A stretch of DNA of 64,000 nucleotides from Dyella monticola (GTDB lineage Bacteria > Pseudomonadota > Gammaproteobacteria > Xanthomonadales > Rhodanobacteraceae): the NCBI RefSeq assembly GCF_003363155.1, contig NZ_QRBE01000002.1:267795-331794 (forward strand), written 5' to 3'. This document shows, in pieces, positions 61,846-64,000 of the stretch. Within the stretch, counting starts at the first letter, position 1. The number at the start of each line of letters is the position of its first letter. The position numbers and the translations under genes were made by a program. The notes beneath the pieces were generated by a model, which saw only the letters and a list, made by a program, of their open reading frames with translations, made no database searches and had not been told where the DNA came from.

Positions 61846-63357
61846 TCAGAGCCCCGAAACCTGGGGCATGCGCAGACGCACCAACCGGTTGGCGAGATTC
61901 AACTCCCACGGGCGGTCATACCTGCGATAACGATAACGCCACGTTGCCATCGCGCTCAGGCCGCGTTTGGCCCAAGGCGGCGAGCGCATGTCCTGCACGG
62001 TGGGGAAACGGCAGCGCAGCACGGTCACAAAATCATGAATGCGCCGACGCAACGCGTCAGTCAACCATGGCGCATCGGCGTGACAGGCATACGCCACCCA
62101 TTGCGGTTGCGTCCACTCTTCGGGCGTTTGGGGAAACACCACCGGCGCGCCATCGAGATCGAGCAGTGGCATGCCCGGGTGCTTGCCACGATCCTTTTCG
62201 TGCCGGCTGCTATCGGGCAACGGTGTATAGATGTAGACGATGATCTCGGCTCCGGGATTGATGCGCTTGAGTTCGCGAATGAATTCGAAAGTGTGCTCGG
62301 TTTCCTCTTCCGAGTTCTGGGGCGGCGCCACCATGAAGGAAAGTTCGGGTATCACACCGTTGCGTCGGCACAGCTCCGCCACCTGCAAGGTCTGGTCCGG
62401 CCGCGTGCCCTTGCGGATCTCCTTCAGCATCTGCCCGCTCGGCGATTCAGCGCCGATATACGCCATTTTCAGTCGACTCTTGCGCACCAGCTTCCATGAG
62501 CTTTCCGACAGGTTCAACAACGCATCCGCACGGGCATAACACCACCAGGGCAGTTCCAGTTTCGCCATCACTTCGAGCAGAGGGATCATGTCCTGTTCGC
62601 GATCGAAGAAGTTGTGGTCGAAGAACTGGATGGAATCGACGCCCAGTTCATACTTCAAATAACTCAGATCGCGTTCTAGCCGCGCGGCGGCGGGAAGCTG
62701 GGTAGCGCCCCCGAACATGGCCGCCACGCCGCAGAAGGTGCAGCGAAAACGGCAGCCGATGGACGCCTGGTGTGCGGCGGTACGTCGTCCAAGAAATGTC
62801 CTCGCCAGATAGCGGCGCGGATCGCCCAGCTTGTCATACGGCAATACCAGGCCGTCGTCGGTCAGCGAAAAGCGACGATTGGCGTTGTGGACGATGGCAT
62901 CGCCATTCTTCCAGGACAGGCCGCCAATGTTCGCCAGGACGGACGGTGACTTGCCCAATGCCGCCACCAGTTCCGGCAGACTTTCCTCGGCCTGCCCGCG
63001 GATGGCGTAATCGACGTAAGGCGCGGTCAGCGCGGTTTCGGTATAAAGCGTGGGAAAGTAGCCGCCCCAGATGATCGGCGTGGCGGGAAAGCGTTCGCGC
63101 AGGGCCTTCGATACATCGATGGCCGGCGCAAGTTGCGGCCCCCCCATCACGCTGATGCCCACGGCATCGAAACCACCTTGTTGCATGACGCGCAGCGTTT
63201 CATCGACCACGTCGCGGTCGACGTTGCCATCGATGATCTCGCTGCTGCCATGCCTGTCCAGCGCGGCGGACAAGTGCAACAGAGACAGCGGAAAGCGCGC
63301 GCTGGAGCGCGAGGTGACGGTGGGGTTGATGAGCAGCGTGCGTGGCGATGAAGGCAT
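61846..63357 (-). CDS. B12-binding domain radical SAM protein
   Basis: 503 residues. N-terminal cobalamin-type domain (FPLSLLHLSAALDRHG; GISVMGGPQLAPAIDVSKAL; IIWGGYFPTLYTE). Radical SAM core IGCRFRCTFCG has Cys202, Cys206 and Cys209. The C-terminal ~150 residues end in a basic region. It is similar in layout to the enzyme at 56135 but only distantly related to it, so the cluster has two B12-type steps. Starts 9 bp after the methyltransferase stop. Confidence 0.85.
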   Translation of the reverse strand: MPSSPRTLLINPTVTSRSSARFPLSLLHLSAALDRHGSSEIIDGNVDRDVVDETLRVMQQGGFDAVGISVMGGPQLAPAIDVSKALRERFPATPIIWGGYFPTLYTETALTAPYVDYAIRGQAEESLPELVAALGKSPSVLANIGGLSWKNGDAIVHNANRRFSLTDDGLVLPYDKLGDPRRYLARTFLGRRTAAHQASIGCRFRCTFCGVAAMFGGATQLPAAARLERDLSYLKYELGVDSIQFFDHNFFDREQDMIPLLEVMAKLELPWWCYARADALLNLSESSWKLVRKSRLKMAYIGAESPSGQMLKEIRKGTRPDQTLQVAELCRRNGVIPELSFMVAPPQNSEEETEHTFEFIRELKRINPGAEIIVYIYTPLPDSSRHEKDRGKHPGMPLLDLDGAPVVFPQTPEEWTQPQWVAYACHADAPWLTDALRRRIHDFVTVLRCRFPTVQDMRSPPWAKRGLSAMATWRYRYRRYDRPWELNLANRLVRLRMPQVSGL

Positions 63358-63366
63358 GGGTGTGGG

Positions 63367-64000
63367 TTACGCTCGGCGCAGACGAAAGACCAGGGCGACT
63401 GGCACGTCCAAGGCGGTGGGATCGAAATGGGCGTCGGCGGGAATATCGGCCGGGTCGAGCATCGGCTCCAGCACGTCCTCGATCACCCATCCCAACGCCT
63501 TACATGCGGCGTGCCAATGACTGTAGAGATGCTGTGTATGGCGCACGGCATAGCGCTGACCCTGATATCTGAAATCGCGTTGCCAGCCGAGCGCCGGACC
63601 AATGGGATGCACGTCGCTGCACAAGGCGATGCCGCCGGGCCTGATGACGCGATGCAGCTCACGCAGCGCGCCGTGCAGGTTATCCAGATGGCCGATCACC
63701 AGGCCGCAGATGGCAAGGTCCGCCCACGCATCGAGCACCGGCAACGACGTCATGCTGCCTTGCGCCAGGCCAATCCCCGCATCGAAGTGACATGCTGTCA
63801 ATTCGGCGAACGCGCGCCGCAGCATGGCCGTGGAGAGATCTACGCCGATGGTGCGCGCCGCGCCGCGACGCAACGCACGCAACAAATAGCGACCCGAGCC
63901 ACAACCCACATCAAGCACGTTCTGTCCATGCAGATCCGCCGGCATGAGGGTGAGCATCGCGCGCTCCTCCGCCTGCATCACGGGATTGTGCGCATGGGCA
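63367..64000 (-). CDS. SAM-dependent methyltransferase, cut by the window edge
   Basis: At least 210 codons. Motif I NVLDVGCGSGRYLLRAL and the acidic VDLST, then LAICGLVIGHLDNL and LHRVIRPGGIALCSDVHP are typical Methyltransf_11 features. An internal GTG at 63981 is not convincing as a start, because AHAHNPVMQAEER upstream continues the family sequence to the window edge. It is the most upstream visible member of the leftward cluster transcript. Confidence 0.8.
   Translation of the reverse strand, partial: AHAHNPVMQAEERAMLTLMPADLHGQNVLDVGCGSGRYLLRALRRGAARTIGVDLSTAMLRRAFAELTACHFDAGIGLAQGSMTSLPVLDAWADLAICGLVIGHLDNLHGALRELHRVIRPGGIALCSDVHPIGPALGWQRDFRYQGQRYAVRHTQHLYSHWHAACKALGWVIEDVLEPMLDPADIPADAHFDPTALDVPVALVFRLRRA

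Overview
The window is high-GC chromosomal DNA of a gammaproteobacterium that looks like Xanthomonadales, most likely Rhodanobacteraceae (Dyella, Frateuria or Luteibacter type). Support: TonB-dependent receptor sugar loci with a LacI regulator, REP palindromes with a REP-associated transposase, DUF2306 and LytTR genes, and the overall codon style. The assignment is inferred from family content; no rRNA or tRNA is present to confirm it.

Layout. (1) 1-2857, minus: an RND efflux operon in the order outer-membrane factor, adaptor, pump (pump cut by the window edge). (2) 3483-6280, minus: a secreted CocE-type hydrolase and a 2H phosphoesterase. (3) 6749-19725, plus: a carbohydrate locus aimed at chitin/chitosan sugars: glucokinase-family kinase, GH20 hexosaminidase, TonB receptor, APC permease, GH2 exo-glucosaminidase-like enzyme, LacI regulator and a sulfotransferase-fold protein. 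A 16-bp perfect palindrome upstream of the kinase is the likely operator. (4) 19808-26293, minus: the lower 4,5-cleavage (2-pyrone-4,6-dicarboxylate) pathway ligI-ligJ-porin-dctA-galD-galC, with a divergent LysR regulator that carries two DNA-binding domains. (5) 27739-36000: housekeeping and signalling genes (OmpA lipoprotein, CPBP protease, sterol-desaturase-like hydroxylase, NTF2-like protein, LytS/LytR pair, diguanylate cyclase, DUF2306).

(6) 36542-42950 is a low-GC, decayed accessory region. It contains three clear copies (a fourth possible) of about 105 bp made from the 3' end of the small gene at 36542 plus its terminator, an orphan Rhs-like C-terminal tip next to an intact PH-like putative immunity gene, a broken second copy of that gene, a truncated RAYT, a REP inverted pair and several pseudogenes. 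The breaks are an amber codon, an opal codon at a zinc-ligand position, two homopolymer frameshifts and one single-base deletion. (7) 42956-51307, minus: one 2783-residue secreted glycosidase with an N-terminal GH2 module, many Ig/FnIII/F5-8C/malectin modules and a C-terminal GH64 beta-1,3-glucanase module.

(8) 51598-64000: an uncommon biosynthetic cluster with a flavin-reductase-like protein, two methyltransferases, an ABC exporter, an HPr-kinase-like P-loop kinase, two B12-binding radical SAM enzymes, a nucleotidyltransferase-fold protein, a HAD hydrolase and two glycosyltransferases. It runs off the right edge. Its product is unknown; a modified peptide or a modified glycan are both possible. 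It is the best candidate here for an undescribed system.

No CRISPR array, tRNA, rRNA, integrase or complete insertion sequence was seen.
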